Part shown: piece after piece, positions 1 to 7,648 of the stretch
How positions within the stretch are numbered: the first letter of the stretch is position 1
Layout of the letters: every line of letters starts with the position of its first letter
Source of the DNA: Propioniciclava soli
Lineage (GTDB): Bacteria > Actinomycetota > Actinomycetes > Propionibacteriales > Propionibacteriaceae
Reading direction: 5' to 3'
NCBI RefSeq assembly: GCF_014858005.1
Contig: NZ_JACYOT010000006.1
Coordinates: 310,001 to 374,000 of the forward strand
Length of the DNA: 64,000 nt
Position numbers and translations under genes: made by a program
Notes under the pieces: model-generated
Database searches by the model: none
Told to the model about the DNA's origin: nothing
What the model saw: the letters and a program-made list of their open reading frames with translations, nothing else

Positions 1-85
1 CCGGTTGGCGCGCGCCGCGGAGGCGGTCGACTCCGGGGCGGCGGTCGCCCTGCTCGAACGCTGGGTGGCTGCAACCCAAGCCTGA
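1..85 (+). CDS. trpD: Anthranilate phosphoribosyltransferase, C-terminal end (partial)
   Basis: Only the last 27 codons are present, in the frame starting at base 2 and ending with TGA at 83-85. The tail (ARAAEAVDSGAAVALLERWV) resembles the last helix of TrpD, the tryptophan-pathway enzyme joining anthranilate to phosphoribosyl pyrophosphate. Context agrees: in mycobacteria trpD sits beside the DnaQ/UvrC-like fusion gene that follows here at 3384-5123. The catalytic part lies outside the window, so the call rests on a short tail and on synteny. Confidence 0.6.
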   Translation, partial: RLARAAEAVDSGAAVALLERWVAATQA

Positions 86-102
86 GCGAGCGGCGTCGCC
101 CG

Positions 103-759
103 TCAGAGCGCGCCCGACACCGCCCACCAGACGAGGGCGAGGAAGGGGCCGGACCACAGGCCCGGGCCGTACGGGAACGGGCCGGTGTGGCGCCCGGCCC
201 GGTGCGCAAGTCCCCAGACAGCGCCGGCACACGTGCCGGCCAGCACCGCCGCGGCGGTGAGGGTGGCGCCCCCCTCGAGTGCGGCCACGGCACCGATCGT
301 GGCGGCGAGGCGGACGTCGCCGTACCCCACCTGACGCGTCCACGCCCACAGGGCGTGGAAGAAGCCGCCCACGGTCACGGCACCCAGCGCCGCCGCCCCC
401 ACGGGGCCGAGCTCGCCGCGCACGAGCGCGGCCGTCGCCACACCGACGGCGGCCACCCCCCAGCCGATGCGGGAGAGTGCCGCGGGGAGCCAGGTGGTGC
501 GCGCATCGATCACGACCGCCCAGACGTTCACCACCGCCAGCGATGCCCACGCCAGCCAGTGGGCCACGGGGGTGAGGCAGGTGACCAGCCCCGTGACGAC
601 GAGGGTGAGCGCGCCCACCGCCACCAGGAGTCGCGGCGTGGCGAGAGCCGGGTAGTCGGGTGCCTCCGGCGGGCGGGGGAGGCGGCGCAGCACCCACGGC
701 GTCGCTGCGGTGGTGACCGCAGCGGTCACCATGGCGGTCAGGAGCGATGGCCACGGCAC
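103..759 (-). CDS. A24-family prepilin peptidase (short form)
   Basis: An integral membrane aspartic peptidase that would cut type IV prepilin-like leader peptides at the cytoplasmic face. Both catalytic aspartates are visible: D85 in the VIDAR motif and D148 in GYGD, and the family's C-terminal FPYGP motif is at 195-199. The protein (218 aa, about seven hydrophobic segments) lacks the N-terminal cysteine-rich methylase domain of full-length PilD. Start GTG at 759 has no Shine-Dalgarno sequence but a TAGGCT -10 box six bases upstream, so the mRNA is probably leaderless. No pilin or Tad genes are in the window, so its substrate is unknown. Confidence 0.85.
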   Translation of the reverse strand: MPWPSLLTAMVTAAVTTAATPWVLRRLPRPPEAPDYPALATPRLLVAVGALTLVVTGLVTCLTPVAHWLAWASLAVVNVWAVVIDARTTWLPAALSRIGWGVAAVGVATAALVRGELGPVGAAALGAVTVGGFFHALWAWTRQVGYGDVRLAATIGAVAALEGGATLTAAAVLAGTCAGAVWGLAHRAGRHTGPFPYGPGLWSGPFLALVWWAVSGAL

Positions 760-765
760 GGCCCG

Positions 766-771
766 AGCCTA
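766..771 (-). promoter_or_regulatory. -10 box TAGGCT of the prepilin peptidase gene
   Basis: The hexamer lies six bases before the GTG start at 759, the spacing expected when transcription begins at the start codon. Confidence 0.5.
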
Positions 772-1290
772 GGCTGCCGACGCGACCGCGGCCGGCCGAG
801 CGCTCACCCCTCGGTCGCGTCCGGCCGCGCCCAGCGCCGACTTGTCGATCAGCTCGTGGGCGGCCAGCACGCCGTAGGCCCACGCGGTGGTCACGGGTCC
901 GTTGGCCCCGGCCAGCAACGCGGTGGTGACCTCCTTCGGCACGCCCATGTGCACGGCGAGTTCGTGGGGGTCGTGCCCGCGCCGCGCCAGCTCCGCGAGC
1001 CGCTGCCGCGTACGGCCACCCCCGACCCACGTGTGCGACAGGGCGGTGACGTTCTGGGGCGTCACCGCCAACAGCAGGTGGGCCGCGTGCCGCGGGAGGC
1101 GGCGCAGCCGGCGTCCGTTGCGACCCCGGACCAGCGACGTCGCGGTGCTGATGGACACTCCCGCGCTCAGGGCGACGACCTGCCACGGCAGCCCGGCGAT
1201 GGTGCTGACGTGGAGGAGGTGGGCGCGGAACGGGGCGGCATCCACCCACGCGTAGGGGTGGGCGTCGCTGGGGTGACGGGTGGTGCTCAT
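769..1290 (-). CDS. Helix-turn-helix DNA-binding protein, function unknown
   Basis: A 173-residue soluble protein. Two stretches read like helix-turn-helix units: WQVVALSAGVSISTATSLVRG near residues 36-56 and ELAVHMGVPKEVTTALLAG near 109-127, each followed by basic or helical sequence. It is therefore likely a transcriptional regulator, but I do not recognise a named family. The start is fixed by AGGAGG five bases before ATG 1290; an upstream in-frame ATG at 1413 would run through the terminator hairpin of the next gene and is rejected. The leader contains a nested inverted repeat directly next to the ribosome binding site, which suggests regulation of its own expression. Confidence 0.6.
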   Translation of the reverse strand: MSTTRHPSDAHPYAWVDAAPFRAHLLHVSTIAGLPWQVVALSAGVSISTATSLVRGRNGRRLRRLPRHAAHLLLAVTPQNVTALSHTWVGGGRTRQRLAELARRGHDPHELAVHMGVPKEVTTALLAGANGPVTTAWAYGVLAAHELIDKSALGAAGRDRGVSARPAAVASAA

Positions 1291-1301
1291 GCAGACCTCC
1301 T

Positions 1302-1352
1302 GAGTGCTCTCACCCGAACAAGGCCCGCCCCGTGGGCGGATTGTGAGCACTC
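1302..1352 (-). promoter_or_regulatory. Nested inverted repeat in the leader of the HTH gene
   Basis: GAGTGCTCTCAC at 1302-1313 pairs with GTGAGCACTC at 1343-1352 (one bulge pair), enclosing a second hairpin, CCGCCC (1325-1330) with GGGCGG (1334-1339). On the minus strand the outer arm ends directly against the AGGAGG ribosome binding site. It could be an operator or an RNA switch. An A8 run (minus strand, 1361-1368) lies just upstream. Confidence 0.45.
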
Positions 1353-1390
1353 GGGGCCAATTTTTTTTGGTACGCCCCCGGGACGCGGCG

Positions 1391-1421
1391 AGGGGGGCGT
1401 GGCACGTGGCCACGCCCCCCT
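1391..1421 (-). terminator. Perfect 13-bp hairpin after the sunset-domain gene
   Basis: AGGGGGGCGTGGC at 1391-1403 and its exact complement at 1409-1421 enclose a five-base loop. It begins 18 bases past the stop of the minus-strand gene at 1440. There is no U-tract, as is usual for hairpin terminators in high-GC actinobacteria. Confidence 0.6.
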
Positions 1422-1439
1422 CGGGGTTGCGTCGTCAGG

Positions 1440-2405
1440 TCAGCGCTGGGCCTTGGTGAAGCCCGCCGCCTCGGCGGCCTCCTCGCTGTTGAACCACACG
1501 TCGGCGATCGTGCGCTCGTAGCCCCCGTTGCCCTGCACGTGGAACTTCATCGAGCGCTCGTTGCCCTTGATCGCGTAGCCCTCCGGCGGGTTGGTCCCGA
1601 CGTAGGACCCCTCACCGTGAGGGCTATCGACGAAAGGGTCGGCATCGCCCTCCGCGGCGTCGGTGTCGTCGACGACCGTCTCGGTGGTCTCCTCGACGGT
1701 CACCACCGGCTCGGCGTCGGCATCGTCGGCCACGACGGGCGTGACCTCCTCGGTCACCACGGTCGAGTCGTCCAGGAGCGGCGCCGCAGCATCGGTCTCG
1801 TCGACCTCGGTGAGGTCGTCCGCGAGGTTCTGCGCGGTCGTCGGCACGTAGGGCGAGCTGGGCTCGTGCGCCTGCCACCCGGAGTCGGCCGGAGCCAGGA
1901 ACCGCTTGACGCCGTAGGCGGCAGCGGCCAGGAGCCCGCTGGCCAGCGCCACCTTGCCGATCGTGCCCCACACCGACTTCTTGCGCTGCTGCGGCACCAC
2001 GTGGCGGGGAACTTCGGGCAGCTCGAACTTCGACGTGGTGTCGGCCGCATCGTGGAGCACGGAGCTGACCCACGGGATCAGGCCGTACTGCACCTTGCCG
2101 CGGGCGTTGTCGATGACCGGCGCCACCTTCTGATAGGCGTCGTCGACCGCAGGGCCGACGCGGTCGAGTGCCTCGTCGATGTGCGGACGGGCGGCGTCCA
2201 TGGCCTCGGCGGCGTAACCGGCCGCCTTCTTGCGGGCGTCATCGGCGTAGCCGCGGGCCGACTTGTAGGCGTCCTCGGCGCGCGGGGCCAGGTAGTCCTG
2301 GGCCTGCTTCAGGTACGCCTGTGCCTGGGCGAGGGCGTCCTTGCCGAGATCATTCGCGGCGTGGGTGGTGTCACCGACGGCGCGTTCGAGCTTGCTCTTC
2401 CTCAC
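1440..2405 (-). CDS. Single-pass membrane protein with amphipathic helices and C-terminal sunset domain
   Basis: 321 residues. The first ~120 residues are Ala/Lys/Asp-rich repeats of amphipathic helix ([20 protein letters not shown] and similar), resembling YtxH- or apolipoprotein-like proteins. One membrane segment follows ([22 protein letters not shown]), then a long acidic Thr/Val/Asp-rich linker, and a C-terminal block ([41 protein letters not shown]) that matches the small actinobacterial 'sunset' domain also found on some L17 and ArfC proteins. Start GTG 2405 is chosen because GGAGG lies just before it. Function unknown; an envelope stress role is a guess. Confidence 0.7.
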   Translation of the reverse strand: MRKSKLERAVGDTTHAANDLGKDALAQAQAYLKQAQDYLAPRAEDAYKSARGYADDARKKAAGYAAEAMDAARPHIDEALDRVGPAVDDAYQKVAPVIDNARGKVQYGLIPWVSSVLHDAADTTSKFELPEVPRHVVPQQRKKSVWGTIGKVALASGLLAAAAYGVKRFLAPADSGWQAHEPSSPYVPTTAQNLADDLTEVDETDAAAPLLDDSTVVTEEVTPVVADDADAEPVVTVEETTETVVDDTDAAEGDADPFVDSPHGEGSYVGTNPPEGYAIKGNERSMKFHVQGNGGYERTIADVWFNSEEAAEAAGFTKAQR

Positions 2406-2497
2406 GGTTCCTCCGTATGTGGGTTGGGTTCGCGTGGTCGCGTACGACCCACGGTAGCCGGTGGGCGCCGCCTGCAACAGACGCCGGGGCGCTCAGG

Positions 2498-2503
2498 TAA
2501 CGT
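2498..2503 (+). promoter_or_regulatory. -10 box TAACGT of the cyclophilin gene
   Basis: TAACGT lies 43 bases before the GTG start, giving a leader of about 36 bases with a good ribosome binding site. It sits in the 141-base divergent gap shared with the sunset-domain gene. Confidence 0.4.
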
Positions 2504-2546
2504 GGGGGACTCGCACACCGCGTGACCCGAGGAAAGGACTTCCACC

Positions 2547-3065
2547 GTGGCCTCCCAGGCGACCCTCCACACCAACCACGGCGACATCGTGCTGGACCTG
2601 TTCGACGAGCAGGCGCCCAAGACCGTCGCCAACTTCGTCGGCCTGGCGAACGGGACGAAGGAGTACAAGGACCCGGAGAGTGGCCAGGCCACCACCGGCA
2701 ACTTCTACGACGGCCTCGTGTTCCACCGCGTCATGGACGGCTTCATGATCCAGGGCGGCTGCCCCCTGGGCACCGGGACCGGCGGGCCGGGGTACCGCTT
2801 CGGCGACGAGTTCCACCCCGAGCTGCTGTTCAACCGTCCCTACCTGCTCGCCATGGCGAACGCCGGGCCGGGCACCAACGGCTCGCAGTTCTTCATCACC
2901 GTGGCCCCCACGCCGCACCTGAACTTCCGGCACACGATCTTCGGCGTCGTGGCCGATGACGCGAGCCGCGCGGTGGTTGACGAGATCGCCCACGTCCGCA
3001 CCGCCCGGGGGGATCGCCCGGTCGACGAGGTCGTCATCGAGTCGGTCGAGATCACCGAGGGCTGA
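2547..3065 (+). CDS. Cyclophilin-type peptidyl-prolyl cis-trans isomerase
   Basis: Catalyses cis-trans isomerisation of X-Pro bonds during protein folding. No signal peptide is seen, so it is cytoplasmic. The 172-residue length is typical of single-domain cyclophilins, and the signature blocks are present: [13 protein letters not shown] near residues 58-70, [10 protein letters not shown] near 111-120, and LNFRHTIFG near 127-135. The catalytic Arg is in FHR. The GTG start is preceded by AGGAAAGGA. The gene converges with the Lrp-type gene at 3374. Confidence 0.95.
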   Translation: MASQATLHTNHGDIVLDLFDEQAPKTVANFVGLANGTKEYKDPESGQATTGNFYDGLVFHRVMDGFMIQGGCPLGTGTGGPGYRFGDEFHPELLFNRPYLLAMANAGPGTNGSQFFITVAPTPHLNFRHTIFGVVADDASRAVVDEIAHVRTARGDRPVDEVVIESVEITEG

Positions 3066-3079
3066 GCCCGGCGCGGCAG

Positions 3080-3122
3080 GCGGCCTTCGCCCCCGGGGTC
3101 AGTCCCCGAGGGAGAAGGCCGC
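3080..3122. terminator. Inverted repeat between convergent cyclophilin and Lrp-type genes
   Basis: GCGGCCTTC (3080-3088) pairs with GAAGGCCGC (3114-3122), with an inner CGGGG/CCCCG pairing. The TGA of the Lrp gene (3099-3101) is in the loop. It may serve both strands. Confidence 0.4.
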
Positions 3123-3374
3123 TTCCAGGTCGTGGGCGCTGTACGCGCGGAACGCCAGGTGGGTCTGGGTGTCGGTGACACCGGGCACCTTGTTCATGCG
3201 GCCGGTCACGATGTCGGCGATGTCGTCGACGGTTCGGGTCCGGATGATCGCCACGAGGTCGATGGCGCCCGTGACGGAGTACACCTCGGTCACGCCCGGG
3301 ATCGCGGCGAGGGCCTCGGCGACCTCCGGCACCTGGTCGACCTCGGCGTTGATGAAGACGATCGCGGTGTTCAT
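3099..3374 (-). CDS. Stand-alone Lrp/AsnC ligand-binding (RAM) domain protein
   Basis: 91 residues, consisting only of the effector-binding alpha/beta domain of Lrp-type regulators with no DNA-binding helix-turn-helix. Motifs typical of the domain are GVTEVYSVTGAIDLVAIIRT and the final TQTHLAFRAYS strand. Such proteins assemble into rings that bind amino acids; the ligand here is unknown. It starts nine bases after the stop of the DnaQ/UvrC-like gene, yet also has its own TAGGGT -10 box six bases before ATG 3374, whose TAG is that upstream stop codon. It can thus be read both from the upstream gene and from a leaderless internal promoter. Confidence 0.85.
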   Translation of the reverse strand: MNTAIVFINAEVDQVPEVAEALAAIPGVTEVYSVTGAIDLVAIIRTRTVDDIADIVTGRMNKVPGVTDTQTHLAFRAYSAHDLEAAFSLGD

Positions 3375-3380
3375 GGCTGC

Positions 3381-3386
3381 ACCCTA
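3381..3386 (-). promoter_or_regulatory. -10 box TAGGGT of the Lrp-type gene, overlapping the upstream stop codon
   Basis: The first three bases of TAGGGT are the TAG stop of the gene at 3384-5123. Six bases separate it from ATG 3374, indicating a leaderless transcript. Confidence 0.5.
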
Positions 3387-5123
3387 ACCATTCCCGGCCG
3401 GTGTCGGCGACGCTTCGGCCAGCGCGTGCCGGGGCAGGTCGCCCAGCGCGATCGCCCCGTGCAGGGGCCAGCTCCACTCGCCCTCGATCTCGATGAGGCG
3501 GACGCCGGGGCGCTCCAGCCACGCGGCCACCCGCTCCGCCTCCTCGATGGTGGCGGCCGGGAGCCCCGGCACCGGTCGCTCGACGCGTTCCGCCGCGGTC
3601 ACCGCGTCCCGGGCCACGGCCTGGGGCACCTCTCCCGGGCGGGCCACGGCCGCAGCCGCGAGGCGTCCGAAGCGGATGACGTGGATCTCCCAGCCCCCCT
3701 CCGCGCGGCAGGCGGCGACGATCTGGGGGCACCGGGACAGCGACGCGAGCCGGCGCGTCCGGGTGGCCGCCCGGACGAAAGTGCCCAGCCGTTCGGTGAC
3801 CCGCCCCGCCTCCTCGAACCGTTCCGCGGCGATGAGGTGCGCGAGCCGGTCCCGTTGGGCGGACAGGACGGGTCGGACGTCGGCGTCCAACACCACCCGC
3901 ACCCGGTCGCTCAGCTCGGTGTACTCGGCCCGGCTGACACTGCCGTCACACGGAGAGACGCAGCGCCCCATCTCGCCGAGGGCGCACGGCGTCCCCGGTC
4001 GCCGCTCGGAGAGCCGCTCGGTGCACTGCCGCAGCGCGAAGGCGTCATGGAGGGCGAACATCGCCTCCTCGGCGCCCTGGCGGCGTCCGAACGGGCCCAG
4101 GTAGGTGCCGCCGTCGTCGGCCACCTTTCGCACGATCGAGAAGCGCGGGTACGGTTCGCGAGTCAGCTTCAGCCAGTGCTGGCGTTCGGGGAACTTGGAG
4201 CGCCGGTTGTAGCGCGGCGCGTGCGCGGCGATGAGGCGCAGCTCCAGCACCTCCGCCTCCAACGGCGTCCGGCACACCGTGGCCTCCACCCCGGTGGACA
4301 CCCGCACCATCTCCTCCATGCGCGGCCGCTTCTCGGCCGCGGTGAAGTAGGAGCGGACGCGGGAGCGGATGTTGACGCTCTTGCCCACGTACAGCACCTG
4401 GCGGCGGACGACGCCGTCACGGTCGGGAAGATCGGCCACGAAGGTGTAGACACCGGGAGCGGCGGGTAGGTCGGAGGCCCACGTGCGCTTGGCCCGCCGC
4501 TCCGGCGAGACGCCGCGGGTGAACTCCAGCAGGTCCTCCATCGTGGCGACGCCTAGGTTGCCCACGCGCTCCAGCAGCGCGTGCAGGACGTGGACGGTCG
4601 CCCGGGCGTCCGTGAGCGCCCGGTGGTTGGGCTCGACCGGAGCGCGGAAGTGGTGGGCCAGCGTCGCCAGCTTGACGTTGGGCACCTCGTCACGCATCAG
4701 GACCCCGCGGGCGAGCGCCACCGTGTCCACGACCGGCGGGTTGCTCCACGGCGTGTCGAGCGCCGCACCCGCGCGCTTCAGGAAGCCCATGTCGAAGGCG
4801 GCGTTGTGGGCGACCAGGACGGCCCCGCGCGCGAACTCCCAGAACGAGGGCAACACCTCCGCGACCCGCGGCGCGCCGACCACCATCGCGTTGGTGATGC
4901 CCGTGAGCACGCTGATGAGCGGGGGGATCGCCTCGGCCGGGTTCACCAGGGTCTGGAACTCCCCGGTGACCTCGCCGCCACGCACCCGCACGGCCCCGAT
5001 CTCGGTGATGGAGGCCTGCGGTCCGCTGCCGGTCGTCTCGAGGTCGACGACCACGAACACGGTGGTGGCCAGGGCATGGCCGAGGTCGTCGAAGCTGGGC
5101 TGGAGCAGGGCCGGGGATCGCAT
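3384..5123 (-). CDS. DEDDh exonuclease / UvrC N-terminal (GIY-YIG) fusion protein
   Basis: 579 residues. An N-terminal DnaQ-like 3'-5' exonuclease (FVVVDLETTGSGP near residue 23, HNAAFDMGF near 110, and HRALTDARAT near 170, giving the DEDDh acidic residues and histidine) is followed by a GIY-YIG nuclease like that of UvrC and Cho (GVYTFVADLP and VLYVGKSVNIRSRVRSYF near 225-265) and a cysteine-containing UvrC-type segment. It lacks UvrC's C-terminal RNase H and helix-hairpin-helix parts. It belongs to the mycobacterial Rv2191-like family, inferred to act in DNA repair. ATG 5123 is chosen as the first plausible in-frame start; the ribosome binding site is weak. Confidence 0.85.
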   Translation of the reverse strand: MRSPALLQPSFDDLGHALATTVFVVVDLETTGSGPQASITEIGAVRVRGGEVTGEFQTLVNPAEAIPPLISVLTGITNAMVVGAPRVAEVLPSFWEFARGAVLVAHNAAFDMGFLKRAGAALDTPWSNPPVVDTVALARGVLMRDEVPNVKLATLAHHFRAPVEPNHRALTDARATVHVLHALLERVGNLGVATMEDLLEFTRGVSPERRAKRTWASDLPAAPGVYTFVADLPDRDGVVRRQVLYVGKSVNIRSRVRSYFTAAEKRPRMEEMVRVSTGVEATVCRTPLEAEVLELRLIAAHAPRYNRRSKFPERQHWLKLTREPYPRFSIVRKVADDGGTYLGPFGRRQGAEEAMFALHDAFALRQCTERLSERRPGTPCALGEMGRCVSPCDGSVSRAEYTELSDRVRVVLDADVRPVLSAQRDRLAHLIAAERFEEAGRVTERLGTFVRAATRTRRLASLSRCPQIVAACRAEGGWEIHVIRFGRLAAAAVARPGEVPQAVARDAVTAAERVERPVPGLPAATIEEAERVAAWLERPGVRLIEIEGEWSWPLHGAIALGDLPRHALAEASPTPAGNG

Positions 5124-5250
5124 GCGCAGAGAATCGCAGCCACCTCTGACACTTTCGCCGCCGCTGCCCTGTGCCGTGTGGGGTGCGGCGCTCTCGACGC
5201 CCCCCACCCCGGCCGCTGCGGCCCCGCGCCGGGGGCCCTCGACAGACGGG

Positions 5251-5646
5251 TCACCGTGCCGGGTGCGCCCCGGGTGAGCCGATCCTGAGCAGGTTGCCCG
5301 ACGGGTCGACGACCGCGAACTCGCGCATGCCGTACCCGGTGTCGACGGGCGCGACGACACGCATGCCGGTGTGGGCGTCCGGGACGACCGAGGGGGCCCA
5401 CGCGTCGTGGAGGGCCTGCGCGTCGTCGACGTACACATAACAGCTCGACGCCGTGCTCAGCGGATCGGTCTCGGGATCCAGGGCCAGGTGCAGTTCGATC
5501 CGTCCCCGGGCCAGGATGCAGTAACCCCACGTCTCGGGCGGATCCCCGATGTTCTCGAAACCCAACCGCTCGTAGAACGCGAGGGACTCCGCCAGATCCC
5601 GCGTCGGCAAGATGGGGACGGCGCGCTCGGTCGCAACGGGTGCCAT
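5251..5646 (-). CDS. VOC-superfamily (glyoxalase/bleomycin-resistance-like) protein
   Basis: 131 residues forming the two beta-alpha-beta-beta-beta modules of the vicinal oxygen chelate fold (AVPILPTRDLAESLAFYERL at the N-terminus, EFAVVDPSGNLLRIG near the C-terminus). Related proteins either bind bleomycin-type antibiotics without changing them or are metal-dependent enzymes. IELHLAL and the late FAVVDP motif favour the binding-protein type, but the substrate cannot be read. Start ATG 5646 is six bases after a TAGCCT -10 box and lacks a Shine-Dalgarno sequence. Confidence 0.75.
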   Translation of the reverse strand: MAPVATERAVPILPTRDLAESLAFYERLGFENIGDPPETWGYCILARGRIELHLALDPETDPLSTASSCYVYVDDAQALHDAWAPSVVPDAHTGMRVVAPVDTGYGMREFAVVDPSGNLLRIGSPGAHPAR

Positions 5647-5652
5647 CGGGGC

Positions 5653-5658
5653 AGGCTA
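5653..5658 (-). promoter_or_regulatory. -10 box TAGCCT of the VOC gene
   Basis: It lies six bases before ATG 5646, consistent with a leaderless mRNA. Confidence 0.45.
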
Positions 5659-5727
5659 CCGTTCGGCCGACCAGCCGGCAAGGGGCGGCGGTCGGAAACT
5701 GTCGGAGGGGCCTGCAAGGGTGCGGGC

Positions 5728-5985
5728 ATGGACACGATGTTGGTTGACTGCAACGCCTGCTCGGCCCGGGGGCCGGCGTGCTCGGGGTGTGTGGTGTCGG
5801 TGCTGCTGGGCTCGCCGGGGCAGGCCGCGGACGCACTCGCGGCGGACGAGGTGGACGCCCTGGACGCGCTGGCCGGGGGTGGCCTGTTGCCGCCGCTGCG
5901 CCTGGTGCACCCGGTCGCGTCCGATCCGCCGGAGCGCTGGCCGCGGCCCGCCGAGGCGCGCTCGAGGCGCCGCCACCGGGCCTGA
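5728..5985 (+). CDS. Small conserved CxxC protein, function unknown
   Basis: 85 residues beginning MDTMLVDCNACSARGPACSGC. Four cysteines (8, 11, 18, 21) form two CxxC pairs that could bind zinc. The rest contains an Ala/Asp/Leu-rich helix and a conserved-looking GGGLLPPLRLVH segment; the tail is Arg-rich. Similar short proteins occur widely in actinobacteria without known role. A GGAGGGG stretch lies about 18 bases upstream, and ATG 5728 fits the conserved N-terminus. The gene diverges from the VOC gene and precedes the lipoprotein peptidase. Confidence 0.65.
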   Translation: MDTMLVDCNACSARGPACSGCVVSVLLGSPGQAADALAADEVDALDALAGGGLLPPLRLVHPVASDPPERWPRPAEARSRRRHRA

Positions 5986-6090
5986 CCGTGCGCCACCTCC
6001 GGGGCCCAGGGGTGTGGCGTGGCGCGAGGTGGCGCGTCCTGGCGTGGCGTGCCGGGTGGCGGACGGGTGCGGTCTGCCCGCCCGGGGCGC

Positions 6091-6096
6091 TACTGT
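6091..6096 (+). promoter_or_regulatory. -10 box TACTGT of the lipoprotein peptidase gene
   Basis: Seven bases separate TACTGT from ATG 6104, with no ribosome binding site between them, so the mRNA is probably leaderless. Confidence 0.5.
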
Positions 6097-6103
6097 GCGC
6101 GGC

Positions 6104-7246
6104 ATGCCCGCCTGCTCCCACCCCGGCCGCGGAGTCACCCGGCGCAGGCTGTTGGGGGTCGCCGTCGCCGGCGCAGGCGTGGCCGGCCTCGGCGGCTGCG
6201 GCATCCGGACGGACGCGTCCGCACCGCCGGCGTCCGCCGGACCGACGGGGGCGGCGTCCACCGCGACGACCGACCGGCCTCGGACGACGCGCGTGGTGGC
6301 GGGTCGGTTGGGGGACGCGCTGGTGGCCGGGGACCGGACGGGGTTCGTGGATCTCTTCACGGCGGGCGCCCGATCGCTGGGCGAGGTGTGGTTCGCGGCG
6401 TGGCGTTCGTTCACCGATGTGGCGATCGGCGGGTCCGCCGACGGGCATCTCGAGCTGACCTGGCGCCTGGGGGAGGAGGCCGGCACCTCGGCGGCCGCGC
6501 TGCCGATCAAGTTCCTCGGCGCGTTGATTGACGGGGTCGACGACCCGAGCCCGCTGCCCATCTGGCTGCGGCACCCGGTGGTGCTCGCCCGCTCCGGGCC
6601 GGTGAGCGTGCTCGCTGCCGCCGAGGTCGACGCCGACGCGTGGCTGGAACATGCTCGCACGGCGGCCGACCGCGTCCGCGATGCGGGCCTGGACGGCTGG
6701 CACGGCTGGACGGGGGACGTGGTGGTGGAGATTCCCGTCGACAGCCGCGACTTCGACCTGCGTGACGCCGGCGACGCGGGCTCCGGCGCGGCCGCCTACA
6801 CCGTCCGTGAGGTCGACCACCAGGACGTGGTGGTGGTCGATCCGATGGTGACCAGGGCGTGGTCGGACGCCGATGTCGCCGGCCTGCTGACCCACGAGGT
6901 CGTCCATGTCGCCCTGGGGGTCTCGGGCGACCGGGCACCGATGTGGGTGCGCGAAGGCGTGGCCGACTGGGTCGCGGCGCCGTGGTGGCCGAAGCTGCGG
7001 GCGGAGAACCGGGCCGCATCGGCCGGGGCCCCCGCCGACGCGGAACTGCCCACCGACGCCGATTTCGCCGACCCGGACACCGTCGCCCGGGCCTATGCCC
7101 TCGCCGAGGCCGCCGTCGCGGGGATCGTGGCGGAGCACGGCCGCGACGCGCTCCTCGCGTGGGCCCACGACTGGGCCGGCGCGCCCGCTCCGTCAGCCGC
7201 CGCGCTCACCGAGCTGCTGCGCGCCGAGTTGGCCCGGCGCCGCTGA
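6104..7246 (+). CDS. Tat-type lipoprotein with gluzincin (HExxH) metallopeptidase domain
   Basis: 380 residues. The signal peptide has a twin-arginine stretch (TRRRLLG, residues 12-18) and a lipobox ending at C32 (GLGGC), so the protein is predicted to be exported folded and anchored to the outer face of the membrane. After a Ser/Thr/Ala linker comes a domain with zinc ligands H264 and H268 in HEVVH and the third ligand E284 in VREGVADW, the arrangement of the M1/MA-like 'peptidase MA' group. The first half (residues 60-230) resembles an NTF2-like or unknown domain. Substrate unknown. It converges with the DUF2218 gene six bases away. Confidence 0.75.
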   Translation: MPACSHPGRGVTRRRLLGVAVAGAGVAGLGGCGIRTDASAPPASAGPTGAASTATTDRPRTTRVVAGRLGDALVAGDRTGFVDLFTAGARSLGEVWFAAWRSFTDVAIGGSADGHLELTWRLGEEAGTSAAALPIKFLGALIDGVDDPSPLPIWLRHPVVLARSGPVSVLAAAEVDADAWLEHARTAADRVRDAGLDGWHGWTGDVVVEIPVDSRDFDLRDAGDAGSGAAAYTVREVDHQDVVVVDPMVTRAWSDADVAGLLTHEVVHVALGVSGDRAPMWVREGVADWVAAPWWPKLRAENRAASAGAPADAELPTDADFADPDTVARAYALAEAAVAGIVAEHGRDALLAWAHDWAGAPAPSAAALTELLRAELARRR

Positions 7247-7252
7247 CTGCGG

Positions 7253-7648
7253 TCACACCGTCTCAGGGAGCCCGGTGGGGGCGGGGCCGGCACCCTCGCG
7301 GCCGGGACGGCCCTCGTCCTCGCCGGTGTTCTCCTGACGGGTGCCCGTGCTGCCGTCGTCGCGCCGCCAGGCGACGACCAGCTCGTCCCGGGCACCGAAA
7401 CGGACGAGGTGGCGTCCGATCACATCTTCGAGGGTGCCGACCGACCCGGGTTCGGTGGTGAGCTCGATGCGCAGGGTGCTCTCGGTGCACGTCAGCACCG
7501 CCCGGCCGGCGCCGAACTGGATCCAACCCGCCCGGTCGTCGTCGGACCAGTCGCTGCCCATGCGGCGCCCGAGGTGGGCCGCGAGCTGCTTGCCGTAGCG
7601 GGCGGGCCGCTCGGTGGCGACGTCGGCGACCGTGGTCAGATCCGTCAC
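7253..7648 (-). CDS. DUF2218 family protein
   Basis: 131 residues. The block from TERPARYGKQLAAHLGRR to EDVIGRHLVRFGARDELVV matches the DUF2218 family, small proteins of unknown function often linked to iron or siderophore genes. The first ~100 residues cover the domain, followed by a polar, disordered tail. The GTG start overlaps the stop of the upstream hydrolase gene by four bases (GTGA) and is preceded by AGGAGGAA, so the two are translationally coupled. Confidence 0.8.
   Translation of the reverse strand: MTDLTTVADVATERPARYGKQLAAHLGRRMGSDWSDDDRAGWIQFGAGRAVLTCTESTLRIELTTEPGSVGTLEDVIGRHLVRFGARDELVVAWRRDDGSTGTRQENTGEDEGRPGREGAGPAPTGLPETV

Noticed and set aside
1302-1352. CIRCE (HrcA) element
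   Set aside because: GAGTGCT and AGCACTC halves are present but in the opposite order and about 30 bases apart; CIRCE needs TTAGCACTC-N9-GAGTGCTAA.
4943-7168. 741-codon minus frame across three genes
   Set aside because: It crosses the DnaQ/UvrC start, the VOC gene and the lipoprotein peptidase in other frames and is low-complexity.
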